Positions 17,426 to 26,247 are shown, counted from the first letter of the stretch. The stretch is DNA of 48,979 nt from Sporosarcina sp. E16_8 (GCF_017347095.1 NZ_JADPRZ010000023.1:1-48979); one strand, 5' to 3'. Numbers and translations: made by a program. The notes: generated by a model from the sequence alone, not told the origin.

Positions 17426-17941
17426 TTGGCTAAGATAGCAACTTTAATCACGAATCTATTCGAAGACTCAGAGTACAGCGAGCCGGCAAAAGCTTTTGAA
17501 AATGCTGGACATGAAGTAGTAACAATTGAAAAATCAACAGGTGTAGAGGTGACCGGGAAACAGGGAAATGCAAAAGTTATAACGGATTACGGTATTGACG
17601 ATGTAAAACCGGAAGACTTTGACGCATTATTTATACCTGGGGGCTTCTCTCCGGATCAGTTACGTGCAGACGACCGCTTCGTGCAATTTGCGAAGACGTT
17701 CATGGACGATAAAAAACCGGTATTCGCAATCTGTCATGGTCCTCAGCTATTAATTACGGCCAAAACCCTCGAAGGAAGAGATGCAACGGGTTATAAATCG
17801 ATAAAAGTCGATATGGAAAATGCCGGTGTCAAATACGTGGACAAAGAAGTTGTCGTGTGCCAAAACCAGCTCGTCACAAGCCGTACACCTGATGATATAC
17901 CAGCGTTTAATCGTGAATCATTAAAGCTTCTCAAAAAGTGA
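17426..17941 (+). CDS. PfpI/DJ-1 family stress protein (YfkM/YraA type)
   Basis: This 171-residue protein has a DJ-1/PfpI class I amidotransferase-like fold. The nucleophile elbow is AICHGPQ with Cys103-His104, and the preceding LFIPGGFSPDQLRADDRF and following VVVCQNQLVTSRTPDDIPAF read like B. subtilis YfkM/YraA (general stress protein 18). These proteins are linked to repair of glyoxal-damaged molecules and general stress. The start is TTG at 17426, 9 bases after GGGAGTG, with no better ATG. A strong terminator follows. Confidence 0.9.
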   Translation: MAKIATLITNLFEDSEYSEPAKAFENAGHEVVTIEKSTGVEVTGKQGNAKVITDYGIDDVKPEDFDALFIPGGFSPDQLRADDRFVQFAKTFMDDKKPVFAICHGPQLLITAKTLEGRDATGYKSIKVDMENAGVKYVDKEVVVCQNQLVTSRTPDDIPAFNRESLKLLKK

Positions 17942-17968
17942 ATAGTATTACCAAAATAGAAAAGTTAC

Positions 17969-17997
17969 AAAAAAGGCCGATTATGCGGCCTTTTTTG
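17969..17997 (+). terminator. terminator of the PfpI-family gene
   Basis: The stem AAAAAAGGCCG (17969-17979)/CGGCCTTTTTT (17986-17996) ends in T6 and is symmetrical. Confidence 0.92.
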
Positions 17998-18042
17998 TAT
18001 TAGAAGAAGACCATAAAACCCAAAACTGTTGAGAGCATTTGA

Positions 18043-18160
18043 CGTCTAGACATCAATGCCTAAGGGGTATGGTGGGGATATGCCAACCCGAAAGTTTTTC
18101 CGTCTCTCAGCTGGTCTGTCTTATATCTGCCGCTCTTGACTAGGCGCGTTGGCTTTTGTT
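18043..18160 (-). repeat. degenerate intergenic repeat copy
   Basis: The GTCTAGACATCAATGCC start and TAGGCGCGTTGGCTTTT end place this in the modular repeat family, inverse orientation. The central CATAAG/CTTATG stem has decayed (GTCTTATATCTGCC remains on one side). The gap 17942-18281 holds this, the terminator above and the ykvI upstream region; no other gene was seen. Confidence 0.55.
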
Positions 18161-18281
18161 ATTGTTGAATAGGTGTTGGAAGAGTGATAAGTTAGAAGAG
18201 TACTATTACACTTAAGATTGAAATTTATGTCGTTTTATAGAGTTTCTAATTTTTGGCGCGGTTTACTAATAGGGGGACAAC

Positions 18282-19337
18282 ATGAAAAAAGTACTTAAAA
18301 TGGGAAGCGCTTTCATCGGTATAATCGTAGGAGCAGGTTTCGCTTCCGGACAGGAAGTTCTAAAATACTTTACAAGTTTCGGTCTTCTTGGCATCGTGGG
18401 GGCAATTATTTCGACAGCATTGTTTGCTTATCTCGGAATGATGCTTACTCGACTTGGAAGTCGTATGCAGGTCACTTCTCATAAAGAAGTCATCTATAAA
18501 ATTAGTGGTCGTTACTTAGGGGTTATTGTTGATTACATAATAGTTTTTACGCTATTTGGCGTTGGAGTAGTCATGATTGCAGGAGCAGGTTCGAACTTTG
18601 AGCAGCAGTTTGGATTGCCGTCATTCGTTGGCAGTCTTCTATTGGTTGTTCTAGTCATGTTGACAGTCATGCTTAATGTTGATAAAGTCGTAGGCATAAT
18701 AGGAAGTATTACACCCTTTTTGATTCTCGCGGTCGTTCTAGTATCTATTTATTCTTTACTAACTATGGAAACGTCTTTCGCAGTGCTCGATCCGATTGCG
18801 CAAGGTGTAAAAACTACATTGCCGAACTGGTTCATCTCGGCAATCAACTATGTATCGTTTAACATTGCTGTGGGTGCCTCCATGACCCTAGTTATGGGTG
18901 GAACAGAGAAGGATGAGAAAATAGCGGCGTGGGCCGGATTTGTCGGAGGTCTTGGTCTAGGGATACTAATCTTGCTAAGTCACTTGGCAGTTTTTGCGAA
19001 AGTTGAAACGGTTGGAGATGCTGCTATGCCGATGCTAGCGATTATCAATGATATTTCGCCTATACTCGGCTTTTTCATGGCGTTCGTTCTATATGGAATG
19101 ATATTTAATACTGCGGTCAGCATGTTCTTTTCATTCGGAGCGCGTTTTGTTCAAACTGACACGAAGAAATTCAATATTTTTGTTTTTATTTCTCTCGTGA
19201 TTGGGTTTGGGTTGAGTTTTGTTGGCTTTACAGATCTTGTAAATTACTTCTATCCTACAATGGGATACCTTGGTCTGTTCCTAGTAGGAACTCTTGTTTT
19301 CGCATCGTTCAAACTACCTACAAAGGTTGTAAGATAA
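18282..19337 (+). CDS. ykvI: YkvI-family multi-pass membrane protein
   Basis: This 351-residue membrane protein has about ten hydrophobic helices. The N-terminus KMGSAFIGIIVGAGFASGQE shows the glycine-rich unwound first helix typical of APC/LeuT-fold transporters, and the protein reads like the uncharacterised B. subtilis YkvI family. The substrate is unknown; a secondary amino-acid-like transporter is the likely class. AGGGGGAC precedes the ATG. The gene is monocistronic, with a hairpin terminator downstream. Confidence 0.82.
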   Translation: MKKVLKMGSAFIGIIVGAGFASGQEVLKYFTSFGLLGIVGAIISTALFAYLGMMLTRLGSRMQVTSHKEVIYKISGRYLGVIVDYIIVFTLFGVGVVMIAGAGSNFEQQFGLPSFVGSLLLVVLVMLTVMLNVDKVVGIIGSITPFLILAVVLVSIYSLLTMETSFAVLDPIAQGVKTTLPNWFISAINYVSFNIAVGASMTLVMGGTEKDEKIAAWAGFVGGLGLGILILLSHLAVFAKVETVGDAAMPMLAIINDISPILGFFMAFVLYGMIFNTAVSMFFSFGARFVQTDTKKFNIFVFISLVIGFGLSFVGFTDLVNYFYPTMGYLGLFLVGTLVFASFKLPTKVVR

Positions 19338-19357
19338 AGCTAATTCATAGTACACAT

Positions 19358-19401
19358 AGGGACGGTCACGGAGTTCAGCTTCGATGACTGTTCCTGTTTT
19401 T
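19358..19401 (+). terminator. terminator of ykvI
   Basis: A 10-bp stem with G-T pairs (19359-19368 with 19385-19394) is followed by TGTTTTT. Confidence 0.72.
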
Positions 19402-19459
19402 GCCGCTTGGGAAATTATAAAACCCCTAACCGGTGAAAATTTTCGGAAAGTGATATTTC

Positions 19460-19560
19460 ACGTCTAGTCTCCAGCGATTGTGGACTCGAGTCATAGACAT
19501 TTGATCAGGCGCATGTGCTTATGTCGCAGCAGATTGTGTCGAAAACAAGTCGCTCTTTCA
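19460..19560 (-). repeat. degenerate intergenic repeat copy
   Basis: ACGTCTAGTCTCCAGCG followed by GAGTCATAGAC and TGCTTATGTCGCAG recalls the inverse modular repeat. The stems are mostly eroded. It lies in the 313-base gap before the alpha/beta hydrolase, which otherwise shows only the ykvI terminator and the hydrolase ribosome site. Confidence 0.5.
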
Positions 19561-19650
19561 GAGAATAAGGCGATTGAACACTTATGAAGGTTGAGTTGGT
19601 TCCATGTAAAATGGTTTAATAGAAATAGTTAACTTGGAAGGGTGAACAGC

Positions 19651-20451
19651 TTGCTTCACTATAGAACTTACGAAATTAGCCCGACAACCCCTTGGGTAAC
19701 ATTCATACATGGCGCGGGCGGAAGCTCTTCCGTCTGGTTCAAACAAATCCGGGAATTTAGGAAACAGCATAACGTTCTCCTAATTGACCTTCGAGGACAT
19801 GGACAATCTGCCGGTGGAATGTGGAAAAAAGGGGATACATTTTTGGATATATCGAAGGAAGTAATTGAAGTGCTAGACGAAGTCGCCATAAAAGACACGC
19901 ATGTTATCGGCATGTCACTCGGGACGATCGTCGCACAGACAATGGCAGATAACTTCCCGGAACGTGTAAACTCACTTATTCTTGGTGGGGCAATTATTCG
20001 TTTCGATATTCGAACAAAGTTATTATTATTGGGAGGACGTGCAGTAAAGCGTTTTGTCCCATATATGCTCCTTTATAAATTGTTTGCTTATATTATTATG
20101 CCCCGTAAACAGCATGAAGAATCGCGAATGGCTTTCGTCAACGAAGCTAAAAAGGTGTACCAGAAGGAGTTCATTAGATGGTTTTCACTTACTAAGCTTA
20201 TCAATCCATACTTGACCCGCCTACAAGCATCGACAACGGCCATTCCAACATTATTCTTGATGGGTGAGGAAGATTATCTGTTCATCCCGCCGATTGAGGA
20301 AGTTGTACGTAAAAATAAAGGATTTGAATTCATTAAAATAGAAAAGTCCGGACATGTTTGTAATATCGACCAACCGGAAATGTTCAATAAGTTAGCTATC
20401 GATTATATAGCTAAAATTGAACAAAGAAAAGCCGCCATCCTACTGGGATGA
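19651..20451 (+). CDS. alpha/beta-fold hydrolase
   Basis: This 266-residue cytoplasmic hydrolase carries the oxyanion motif FIHGAGGSSSVW (~18-29), nucleophile elbow GMSLGT with Ser89, acid Asp208 in GEEDYLF and His235 in KSGHVCN: a complete catalytic triad. It has a lid region rich in aromatic and basic residues (~120-180). The substrate is unknown; it resembles proline-iminopeptidase/haloperoxidase-like esterases. I prefer TTG at 19651 because GGAAGGGTG lies 6 bases upstream; an in-frame GTG at 19642 is embedded in that site. The terminator stem begins inside the last codons. Confidence 0.85.
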   Translation: MLHYRTYEISPTTPWVTFIHGAGGSSSVWFKQIREFRKQHNVLLIDLRGHGQSAGGMWKKGDTFLDISKEVIEVLDEVAIKDTHVIGMSLGTIVAQTMADNFPERVNSLILGGAIIRFDIRTKLLLLGGRAVKRFVPYMLLYKLFAYIIMPRKQHEESRMAFVNEAKKVYQKEFIRWFSLTKLINPYLTRLQASTTAIPTLFLMGEEDYLFIPPIEEVVRKNKGFEFIKIEKSGHVCNIDQPEMFNKLAIDYIAKIEQRKAAILLG

Positions 20452-20462
20452 CGGCTTTTTTG
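20427..20462 (+). terminator. terminator overlapping the hydrolase stop codon
   Basis: AAAAGCCG (20427-20434) with CGGCTTTT, plus CATCC (20436-20440) with GGATG (20446-20450), forms the stem; T6 follows. The stop codon lies in the descending arm. Confidence 0.88.
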
Positions 20463-20603
20463 CAGATTGATAAATTAGTACGCCTGTTGATTAACTATTT
20501 ACTTGCATAAAATACTGGCGAGAAGAGCTTGATGACTTTCATTTTCATTGGGTCATTTCCGGTTCGCTTTCGGCTAACTAATCACGACAGGTTTATCGAG
20601 GGG

Positions 20604-20650
20604 AAAGTGTGGCTAGAAGTGACTTCGTCACTTCTAGTCACACTTTTTTC
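20604..20650 (+). terminator. terminator-like hairpin without a known upstream gene
   Basis: A near-perfect 20-bp stem (20604-20623 with 20627-20646) has a 3-base loop and is followed by T-rich sequence. Because the hydrolase already has its own terminator at 20427-20462, this one may end a short unannotated plus-strand RNA. Confidence 0.6.
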
Positions 20651-21020
20651 GGTAATACTATTGCGAATAGTTGCCTGTCGCGTACCTACAATGTTCAAGT
20701 GAAAAGTACGGTTATGTTTGAAAGAAAAGAATAGATGATTTTCTATAGAGAGTGTAAGTGCCCGAAGATGCAATTTCGGGCACTCTAGTGCTTTGTACAA
20801 TGTGTTTCTTGCTTACTTTTAGCAAAGAGTATACATCTAATCATGTGATGCTTTATAAAAAGCGACACTTTTTTAAAATGAAAAAGGAAAAACCATAAAG
20901 AAAGTTTCAGCCGCCAAAATTGCATCTTTGGCGGCTTTTCTCCAGGTGAAAAGCAAGCTATTCTTTCGTCCCCAAAAGTTTCAGCACGCTGTGTACTCAT
21001 ACATTTGAAGCGCGACGGAT

Positions 21021-21116
21021 GAATGACCACCATACGATTACCGAAAAAATATGCAGGATGCGACGAAATCGCATCCTGCATATTCAGACATCTCGGAAAT
21101 CGTATAGAAGTCATTC
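21021..21116 (-). terminator. long nested hairpin, probable hmp terminator
   Basis: The core is a perfect 15-bp stem (21049-21063 with 21069-21083) followed on the minus strand by six T (21044-21049). Three further arms extend it: CCGA 21041-21044/TCGG 21093-21096, ATACGATT 21032-21039/AATCGTAT 21098-21105, GAATGAC 21021-21027/GTCATTC 21110-21116. It lies about 90 bases past the hmp stop. Confidence 0.8.
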
Positions 21117-21207
21117 AATCCAAAGCAATTCAAAAGCGTAACTATACAAGTAGAGGGTGATCAAGTTACTTACTGCTTACTTTTGGTTTATCAGCAGATG
21201 TGACGAA

Positions 21208-22395
21208 TTATGCGTTTACGAGTTCTAGCTCTTCAGCAGGTCCAAAGAATTCGAAGTTTATTTTTTCTTCTGAAATACCCATTGCATATAGATCTTTAAT
21301 GACGGCTTGCATGAAAGGCGTTGGTCCACAAACATAGATGTCGCTGCCTTCAATGACGTTAGCGGCAAGGAAGTCACGGTTGATGAAGCCATCTCCTTCT
21401 TCTGAATAGAGCACAGCATATGTGGAAGTAGGCATAGATTCATTCAATGTGCGTAATTTTGCATCGAATGCTTGGTGTTTACGTGTACGTGCCGAATGTA
21501 GGAATGCAGCCGGCCGTTCTGGTGTGTTTTTGGCAATTGCATCGAACATACTCATCATTGGCGTGATACCAACACCACCGCTTATAAGTGTCACTGGATT
21601 TTTGCTTTCAATATCAAGATGGAATACACCGGCAGGAACACTCACTTCAACTGTGTCGCCAACCTTCATTTTACGATGAAGGTTAACGGACATTTTACCG
21701 TTCGGCATGACTTCATCTTCGCGTTTAACAGAAATGCGGTATGCGTCGCCTGTTGGTGCTTGTGACAAACTGTATTGGCGATTCAAGATATAGTCTTCGC
21801 CGGGAATTGTGACACGTAACGTAATATATTGTCCTGGTTTGTATGAAGGAACTCGTTGACCATCAACAGGTTTTAAATGGAATGATGTAATCACATCGCT
21901 TTCGACTATTTTATCTGCGATTACAAAGTCTTTGAATGTTTTCCAGCCGTCATCCATTTCCTCAGCTTGAGCATACATCTCTTTCTCGATGCCGATGAAA
22001 ACACCTGCGATAACTTCATAAGCTTCTCCCCATGCACCAATAATTTCAGGAGTTGCTGCTTCGCCTAATACTTCTTTAATAGCGCCTAATAGGTGGTAGC
22101 CGACGATTGGATATTGTTCTGGTGTAATGTTGAGTGATTTATGTTTATGCGCAACTTGAACGACAGCGGGTAAAACAGCGCCAAGGTTATCGATATTTGC
22201 AGCTGCTGCGTAAACGAGTCCTGCAAGTGCGTTTTGTTGACGCCCTTGTGATTGATTGGCGTGGTTGAAGATATTTAAAAGTTCAGGGTGAGCCTCGAAC
22301 ATATTTTTATAAAACACTGTTGTAATTGTTTTGCCGTGTTGCTCCAATACAGGTACTGTTGATTTAATAATGGCAATGGTTTCTTGTGATAGCAT
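21208..22395 (-). CDS. hmp: flavohemoglobin, nitric oxide dioxygenase
   Basis: This 395-residue cytoplasmic enzyme turns NO plus O2 into nitrate using NAD(P)H. The globin domain covers residues 1-~140, with Tyr29, Gln53 and proximal heme His85 (VAHKHKSL). The FAD domain (~150-260) has RQYSLS, and the NAD domain has ISGGVGITPMMSM and YVCGPTPFM. All functional residues are intact. The ATG at 22395 has AAAGG about 12 bases upstream. It is divergent from nsrR with an NsrR palindrome between them, so NO induction is expected. A long hairpin downstream probably ends the transcript. Confidence 0.97.
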   Translation of the reverse strand: MLSQETIAIIKSTVPVLEQHGKTITTVFYKNMFEAHPELLNIFNHANQSQGRQQNALAGLVYAAAANIDNLGAVLPAVVQVAHKHKSLNITPEQYPIVGYHLLGAIKEVLGEAATPEIIGAWGEAYEVIAGVFIGIEKEMYAQAEEMDDGWKTFKDFVIADKIVESDVITSFHLKPVDGQRVPSYKPGQYITLRVTIPGEDYILNRQYSLSQAPTGDAYRISVKREDEVMPNGKMSVNLHRKMKVGDTVEVSVPAGVFHLDIESKNPVTLISGGVGITPMMSMFDAIAKNTPERPAAFLHSARTRKHQAFDAKLRTLNESMPTSTYAVLYSEEGDGFINRDFLAANVIEGSDIYVCGPTPFMQAVIKDLYAMGISEEKINFEFFGPAEELELVNA

Positions 22396-22450
22396 GTTGT
22401 AGCACGACCTTTCGTAGTTGTTACCTTAACCTTAAACTATAAGTGAGTTT

Positions 22451-22475
22451 AAAGATACATTTATAATACATCTTT
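22451..22475. promoter_or_regulatory. NsrR operator between hmp and nsrR
   Basis: AAAGATACATTTA (22451-22463) and TATAATACATCTTT form an almost perfect palindrome centred near 22463. It closely resembles the known NsrR consensus AAGATGCATTT-n-AAATGCATCTT. It lies 56 bases upstream of the hmp ATG and about 80 bases upstream of nsrR, so it can repress hmp and perhaps nsrR itself. Confidence 0.9.
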
Positions 22476-22557
22476 AAAAAGTGTTAGAAAGTTAGTCACA
22501 TTTCTTTCACGCGATTGCCACAAACGGTATAATGGTATTTGAAAGAGCGGTGAAGTT

Positions 22558-23001
22558 ATGCGTCTAACGATGTACACAGACTTTTCGTTGCGTGTTTTAA
22601 TTTATCTCGGGGCGAAAGAGCCAGGAGAGTTATCGACGGTACAGGAAATTTCAGACACATACAATATTTCGAAAAACCATTTGACTAAAGTAGTGCACGA
22701 GCTCGGGAAGATGGGGTTAATCGAGACGATACGCGGTCGCGGTGGTGGCGTCAGGATGAAAGTGGACCCTGAAAATATCAACGTCGGAGACCTTGTTCGT
22801 AGGACGGAAGACGACTTTCATCTTGTTGAATGTTTTAATTCTGAATCGAATAGTTGTATTCTATCCCCAGTTTGCCGATTAAAAGGTGCATTACACGAAG
22901 CTTTGAATGCTTATTTAGCAGTTTTAGATAACTATACAGTAGCGGATTTCATCATAAATAAAGATGAGCTCAAAGCAATTTTGTTTGACCGCCCATTATG
23001 A
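22558..23001 (+). CDS. nsrR: nitric-oxide-sensing Rrf2-family repressor NsrR
   Basis: This 147-residue Rrf2-type regulator has a winged helix at residues 1-70 ([19 protein letters not shown] is the recognition region, GRGGGVRM the wing). Three cluster cysteines sit at 92, 100 and 106 ([13 protein letters not shown]), the NsrR/IscR pattern; Asp8, a fourth ligand in some NsrR proteins, is present. The protein holds an Fe-S cluster that NO destroys, releasing hmp. GAGCGGTGAAGTT precedes the ATG. It is divergent from hmp, and ppaC follows 40 bases on and may be cotranscribed. Confidence 0.95.
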   Translation: MRLTMYTDFSLRVLIYLGAKEPGELSTVQEISDTYNISKNHLTKVVHELGKMGLIETIRGRGGGVRMKVDPENINVGDLVRRTEDDFHLVECFNSESNSCILSPVCRLKGALHEALNAYLAVLDNYTVADFIINKDELKAILFDRPL

Positions 23002-23041
23002 TAAAATGAATAAGAATATAAAAAGCAGGGGGCTATTTTTC

Positions 23042-23968
23042 ATGGAAAAGGTTTTTGTTTTTGGACATAAAAATCCTGATACCGATTCAATTTCATCGGC
23101 AATCAGTTACGCGCACTTAAAGCAGCAATTGGGAATGAATGCAGAAGCAGTTAGGCTCGGTGATGTAACGAATGAAACGGCTTATGCGCTTGATTACTTT
23201 GGTTTCGAAGCACCACGACTTATCGAGAAAGCCGCGACGGAAGTATCTAAAGTCATTCTCGTCGATCATAATGAAAAACAACAAAGTGTGGATGACATTG
23301 ATGATGTGCAAGTAATTGAAGTTATTGATCACCATAGAATTGCTAACTTTGCCACGAATGACCCTCTTTATTATCGTGCAGAGCCGGTAGGATGTACGGC
23401 AACGATTTTAAACAAATTGTATAAGGAAAACGGTGTTGAGATTCCGAAAAACATTGCTGGGCTTATGCTTTCTGCACTTATCTCAGATTCACTATTGTTC
23501 AAGTCACCGACGTATACAGACCAAGACCGCGCTACAGTTGAAGAATTGATTGCTATCACAGGTGTGGATGCACAAGAATATGGACTGGCTATGTTGAAAG
23601 CCGGTGCTGATTTGAGTGGTAAAACGCTCGAGGACCTTGTGAAACTCGATGCGAAAGAATTTGGCATCAATGATGTGAAGATTGAAATTGCACAAGTGAA
23701 TGCAATTGACATCAATGATGTTATGAATCGTCAAGCCGATTTGGAAGACCTTCTATATCGTGTCATTGCTGAAAAAGGACTCGACTTGTTTTTGTTTGTC
23801 GTAACTGACATATTGAACAACGACTCAATTGTTTTGGCTCTCGGCAAAGAAGCAGAGCGCGCTAGCGCGGCATTCAATGTTACACTCGTGAACAACACGG
23901 CAACATTGAAAGGCGTCGTCTCCCGCAAGATGCAAATTGTTCCAGTGTTGACTGAAGCATTGAAATGA
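23042..23968 (+). CDS. ppaC: manganese-dependent inorganic pyrophosphatase
   Basis: This 308-residue family II pyrophosphatase (DHH superfamily) splits PPi to two phosphates using Mn2+. Metal ligands are visible: His9, Asp13 and Asp15 in [10 protein letters not shown], Asp75 in LVDHNE, and the DHH motif Asp96-His97-His98. The C-terminal DHHA2 domain ends with [10 protein letters not shown], with the SRKxQ substrate-binding motif. The ATG at 23042 follows CAGGGGG; longer in-frame readings overlap nsrR. A terminator follows. Confidence 0.96.
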   Translation: MEKVFVFGHKNPDTDSISSAISYAHLKQQLGMNAEAVRLGDVTNETAYALDYFGFEAPRLIEKAATEVSKVILVDHNEKQQSVDDIDDVQVIEVIDHHRIANFATNDPLYYRAEPVGCTATILNKLYKENGVEIPKNIAGLMLSALISDSLLFKSPTYTDQDRATVEELIAITGVDAQEYGLAMLKAGADLSGKTLEDLVKLDAKEFGINDVKIEIAQVNAIDINDVMNRQADLEDLLYRVIAEKGLDLFLFVVTDILNNDSIVLALGKEAERASAAFNVTLVNNTATLKGVVSRKMQIVPVLTEALK

Positions 23969-23979
23969 AGTGAATAGGG

Positions 23980-24020
23980 AAAGGTTGCAGTCCGCGTAAA
24001 GTGGGTTGCAACCTTTTTTT
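23980..24020 (+). terminator. terminator of ppaC
   Basis: The stem AAAGGTTGCA (23980-23989)/TGCAACCTTT (24007-24016) is followed by a T-run. Confidence 0.88.
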
Positions 24021-24077
24021 GTTTTAATTGAGGACGGTATCTCGGACGCGCCGTATTTCACGTAAAGTCATTACTAA

Positions 24078-24111
24078 CACCCCTTTTCGATGGTATAACG
24101 GGAAAGGGGTG
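24078..24111 (-). terminator. possible terminator of the Rieske oxidoreductase gene
   Basis: The stem CACCCCTTT (24078-24086)/AAAGGGGTG (24103-24111) lies just past the minus-strand stop. The T tract after it is poor. Confidence 0.45.
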
Positions 24112-24118
24112 CCACTCC

Positions 24119-25495
24119 CTATTTCAAATCAAGAGGCTTCGTCGCAGGTCCTTCGAGGACAGATCCGTCTTTTCGAAAGCGTGAGCCGTGACATGGGCAA
24201 TCCCAAGTTTCATCGCCGGCATTCCATCTCGTTCGGCAGCCCATATGCGTGCAAATGGGGGAGTCTGTCCGAGTAATATGACCACCAGTGAACTCTTTTA
24301 AGACAAGTCCAGTATTCTTCAGTGCTTGCAGTAAGAATGTACCGAACCCCGTTCGATCAGGCGAATAGAGTGCGGAGGCCCGATTCTGTTTGCCAACGAT
24401 TAGATCGCTGATAATCCGTGCGCTTGCCATTGAATTCGATAATCCCCATTTTCGATAGCCCGTACTCAAATAGACGTGAGGCATGCTGGAAGAAATAATT
24501 CCCGCGTATGGAATCAGATCGGGTGTCTGAGGGTCTTGGGCGGACCAGCCATGAGTCAGGGTAGACAGGTTGTAAACCTCTTGCAAATCAGTGTAAAGCC
24601 GGTTGTAGTGTATCTGCGTATCGCTTTCCATTCCCGCCTGATGACTTTCCCCGGACAGAAGAAAATAAGTCTTTCCATCGATTTGTGCTGTTCGGATGGA
24701 CCGTTTTGGTTCATCGACTGCAATATATTGTCCGCGAAGTGGCATATCACCTTCTGCCGCGACGATATAAGATCGATCAACAGACAATTTCATAATTTGT
24801 AGCCCGCGCAGTGCTTCAATTGGATAGTGTGAACATAATACAAGTTCCTTGAATTGAACTTCATGTCCCGCACTCATTGAAAGCAGTCGTTTCTTCAAAT
24901 CCATTAGCACAACATCCGATTGTTCGTAAATACGCGCGCCTGCTTCAACCGCAAGCTGCGCAAGATGTTGTCCAAATCGCACAGGATGAATCTGACTTTC
25001 GTTATTCAATGTAAGCGTTGCGTCAATCTGAATCGGTAATTCAGAATTCCGCCCAAGTTCACCCGGGATGCCAAGTTGCTTGTATGCGTTCATTTCATAA
25101 GCCAGTAGATCAGAGCCGAACTTTGATTGCGAATAAAGAATGGAGTCTGCTGCCTTTAATTCATCTTTTATTGCAATATATTTCCCGAACTGAACGGCTT
25201 CTTCGTTCACTTCAAAATATATTTTCGCGTTGTCTCGACCAAACTTTTTCAATAATTTGGCGTAAACAAGGTCATGTTGGGCGGTCAATTTCCCCGTGGA
25301 GTTGCCCGTAGCCCCTGCTAGGATTGTGTCTTTCTCGAGAAGGATAACGTCTTTCCCTTCTTTAGCTAGAAAATAAGCGTTTGCGATTCCGCTTAGTCCA
25401 CCTCCAATGATGCAGACGTCGCAGGTGACATCGCCCTCAAGTTTTGGGTATGGTTCACGTGGATATGCAGTGGTAAGCCATAATGAATTGGACAT
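24119..25495 (-). CDS. FAD-dependent oxidoreductase with C-terminal Rieske [2Fe-2S] domain (YhfW type)
   Basis: This 458-residue protein has a DAO-family FAD domain (GGGLSG at 31-36 in the dinucleotide fold; residues to ~380) followed by a small Rieske domain. The cluster ligands are intact: Cys415-Thr-His417 (CTHMGC) and Cys433-Pro-Cys-His436 (CPCHGS). The resemblance is to B. subtilis YhfW, whose substrate is unknown. The ATG at 25495 has GGAGG 8 bases upstream; an in-frame ATG at 25543 has none. It is divergent from the FrnE-type gene; the shared 100-base gap probably holds both promoters. Confidence 0.88.
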   Translation of the reverse strand: MSNSLWLTTAYPREPYPKLEGDVTCDVCIIGGGLSGIANAYFLAKEGKDVILLEKDTILAGATGNSTGKLTAQHDLVYAKLLKKFGRDNAKIYFEVNEEAVQFGKYIAIKDELKAADSILYSQSKFGSDLLAYEMNAYKQLGIPGELGRNSELPIQIDATLTLNNESQIHPVRFGQHLAQLAVEAGARIYEQSDVVLMDLKKRLLSMSAGHEVQFKELVLCSHYPIEALRGLQIMKLSVDRSYIVAAEGDMPLRGQYIAVDEPKRSIRTAQIDGKTYFLLSGESHQAGMESDTQIHYNRLYTDLQEVYNLSTLTHGWSAQDPQTPDLIPYAGIISSSMPHVYLSTGYRKWGLSNSMASARIISDLIVGKQNRASALYSPDRTGFGTFLLQALKNTGLVLKEFTGGHITRTDSPICTHMGCRTRWNAGDETWDCPCHGSRFRKDGSVLEGPATKPLDLK

Positions 25496-25597
25496 AAAAT
25501 AACCTCCGTCAAGTCTGCTTGAAATAGTCGTAAGCATATTCATTGTTCCCTTCTTTGGTTAAATTTAAAATGAAGAAGATGAAAGGTGGCGGAATAA

Positions 25598-26236
25598 TTG
25601 AAAATTGAAATATGGTCAGATTATGTTTGTCCGTTTTGTTATATTGGCAAGCGCAGATTAGAAGAGGCGTTAGAGCAGACCGGACTTGGAGAAAAAGCTG
25701 AAGTTGTTTTCAAAGCATATGAACTGGATCCGAATTCGCCCGCTGTGTCCGATACGCTGATAAAAGAAAGTCTTGCGAAAAAGTATGGTATGAGTGTGGA
25801 AGAAGCGAAGAAGATGACTGATAATGTCGTGGACCAGGCAAAATCCGTGGGACTGAACTATAACTTTGACGTTATGACGCCAGCGAATACATTTAATGCA
25901 CATCGTCTAGCGAAACTTGCTGAACAGGAAGGTTTCGATAAAACCGTATCGGAAAGTTTACTGAAAGCTTATTTCATTGATGGTGAAAAAATTGGTACAG
26001 AAGACGTGTTGCTTCGAATTGCCGAAGAAGCAGGGATTTCTCGAGACAGAGCGAAAGCAGTTCTCGATTCTGATGAGTTTGCAGATGAGGTAAGAATGGA
26101 TATCGCAGAAGCCCAGCAAATCGGCGTGAAAGGTGTTCCGTTTTTTGTTATTAATCGTAAATATGCGATTTCAGGAGCTCAGCCGGCAGAAGCATTTGCA
26201 AATGCACTTAGACAAGCCGCGGAAGAAGAAGCTTAA
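25598..26236 (+). CDS. DsbA family oxidoreductase, FrnE/YwbO type
   Basis: This 212-residue thioredoxin-fold protein has no signal peptide, so it is cytoplasmic. The active site C-P-F-C is at residues 11-14 (DYVCPFCYIGKRRL), with an inserted helical domain (~50-150) and the cis-Pro loop GVKGVPFFVINRKYAISGAQ near the end. This is the FrnE/YwbO-like group of disulfide oxidoreductases, often linked to oxidative stress. The start is TTG at 25598, six bases after GAAAGGTGGCGG, and no in-frame ATG fits. Confidence 0.9.
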   Translation: MKIEIWSDYVCPFCYIGKRRLEEALEQTGLGEKAEVVFKAYELDPNSPAVSDTLIKESLAKKYGMSVEEAKKMTDNVVDQAKSVGLNYNFDVMTPANTFNAHRLAKLAEQEGFDKTVSESLLKAYFIDGEKIGTEDVLLRIAEEAGISRDRAKAVLDSDEFADEVRMDIAEAQQIGVKGVPFFVINRKYAISGAQPAEAFANALRQAAEEEA

Positions 26237-26247
26237 TCAAACGAAAT

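Larger units (their letters stand above)
20452..21207. other. 756-base gene-free region with four strong hairpins
   Basis: I see no convincing gene. Hairpins: 20604-20646 (20-bp stem with one mismatch, then T6, nested in CGACAGG 20585-20591/CCTGTCG 20674-20680); 20757-20784 (10 bp, AGTGCCCGAA/TTCGGGCACT); 20909-20936 (10 bp, AGCCGCCAAA/TTTGGCGGCT, then TTTTCT); 21049-21083 (perfect 15 bp). The inner sequence AAGATGCAATTT at 20765-20776 recurs inverted as AAATTGCATCTT at 20917-20928. Minus-strand ORFs across 20582-21114 lack ribosome sites and contain the hairpins, so I regard them as chance. Confidence 0.75.

Noticed and set aside
20582..21114. Two minus-strand ORFs (72 and 109 codons) in the hairpin-rich gap
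   Set aside because: No ribosome sites, no recognisable domain, and they run through terminator-type hairpins.
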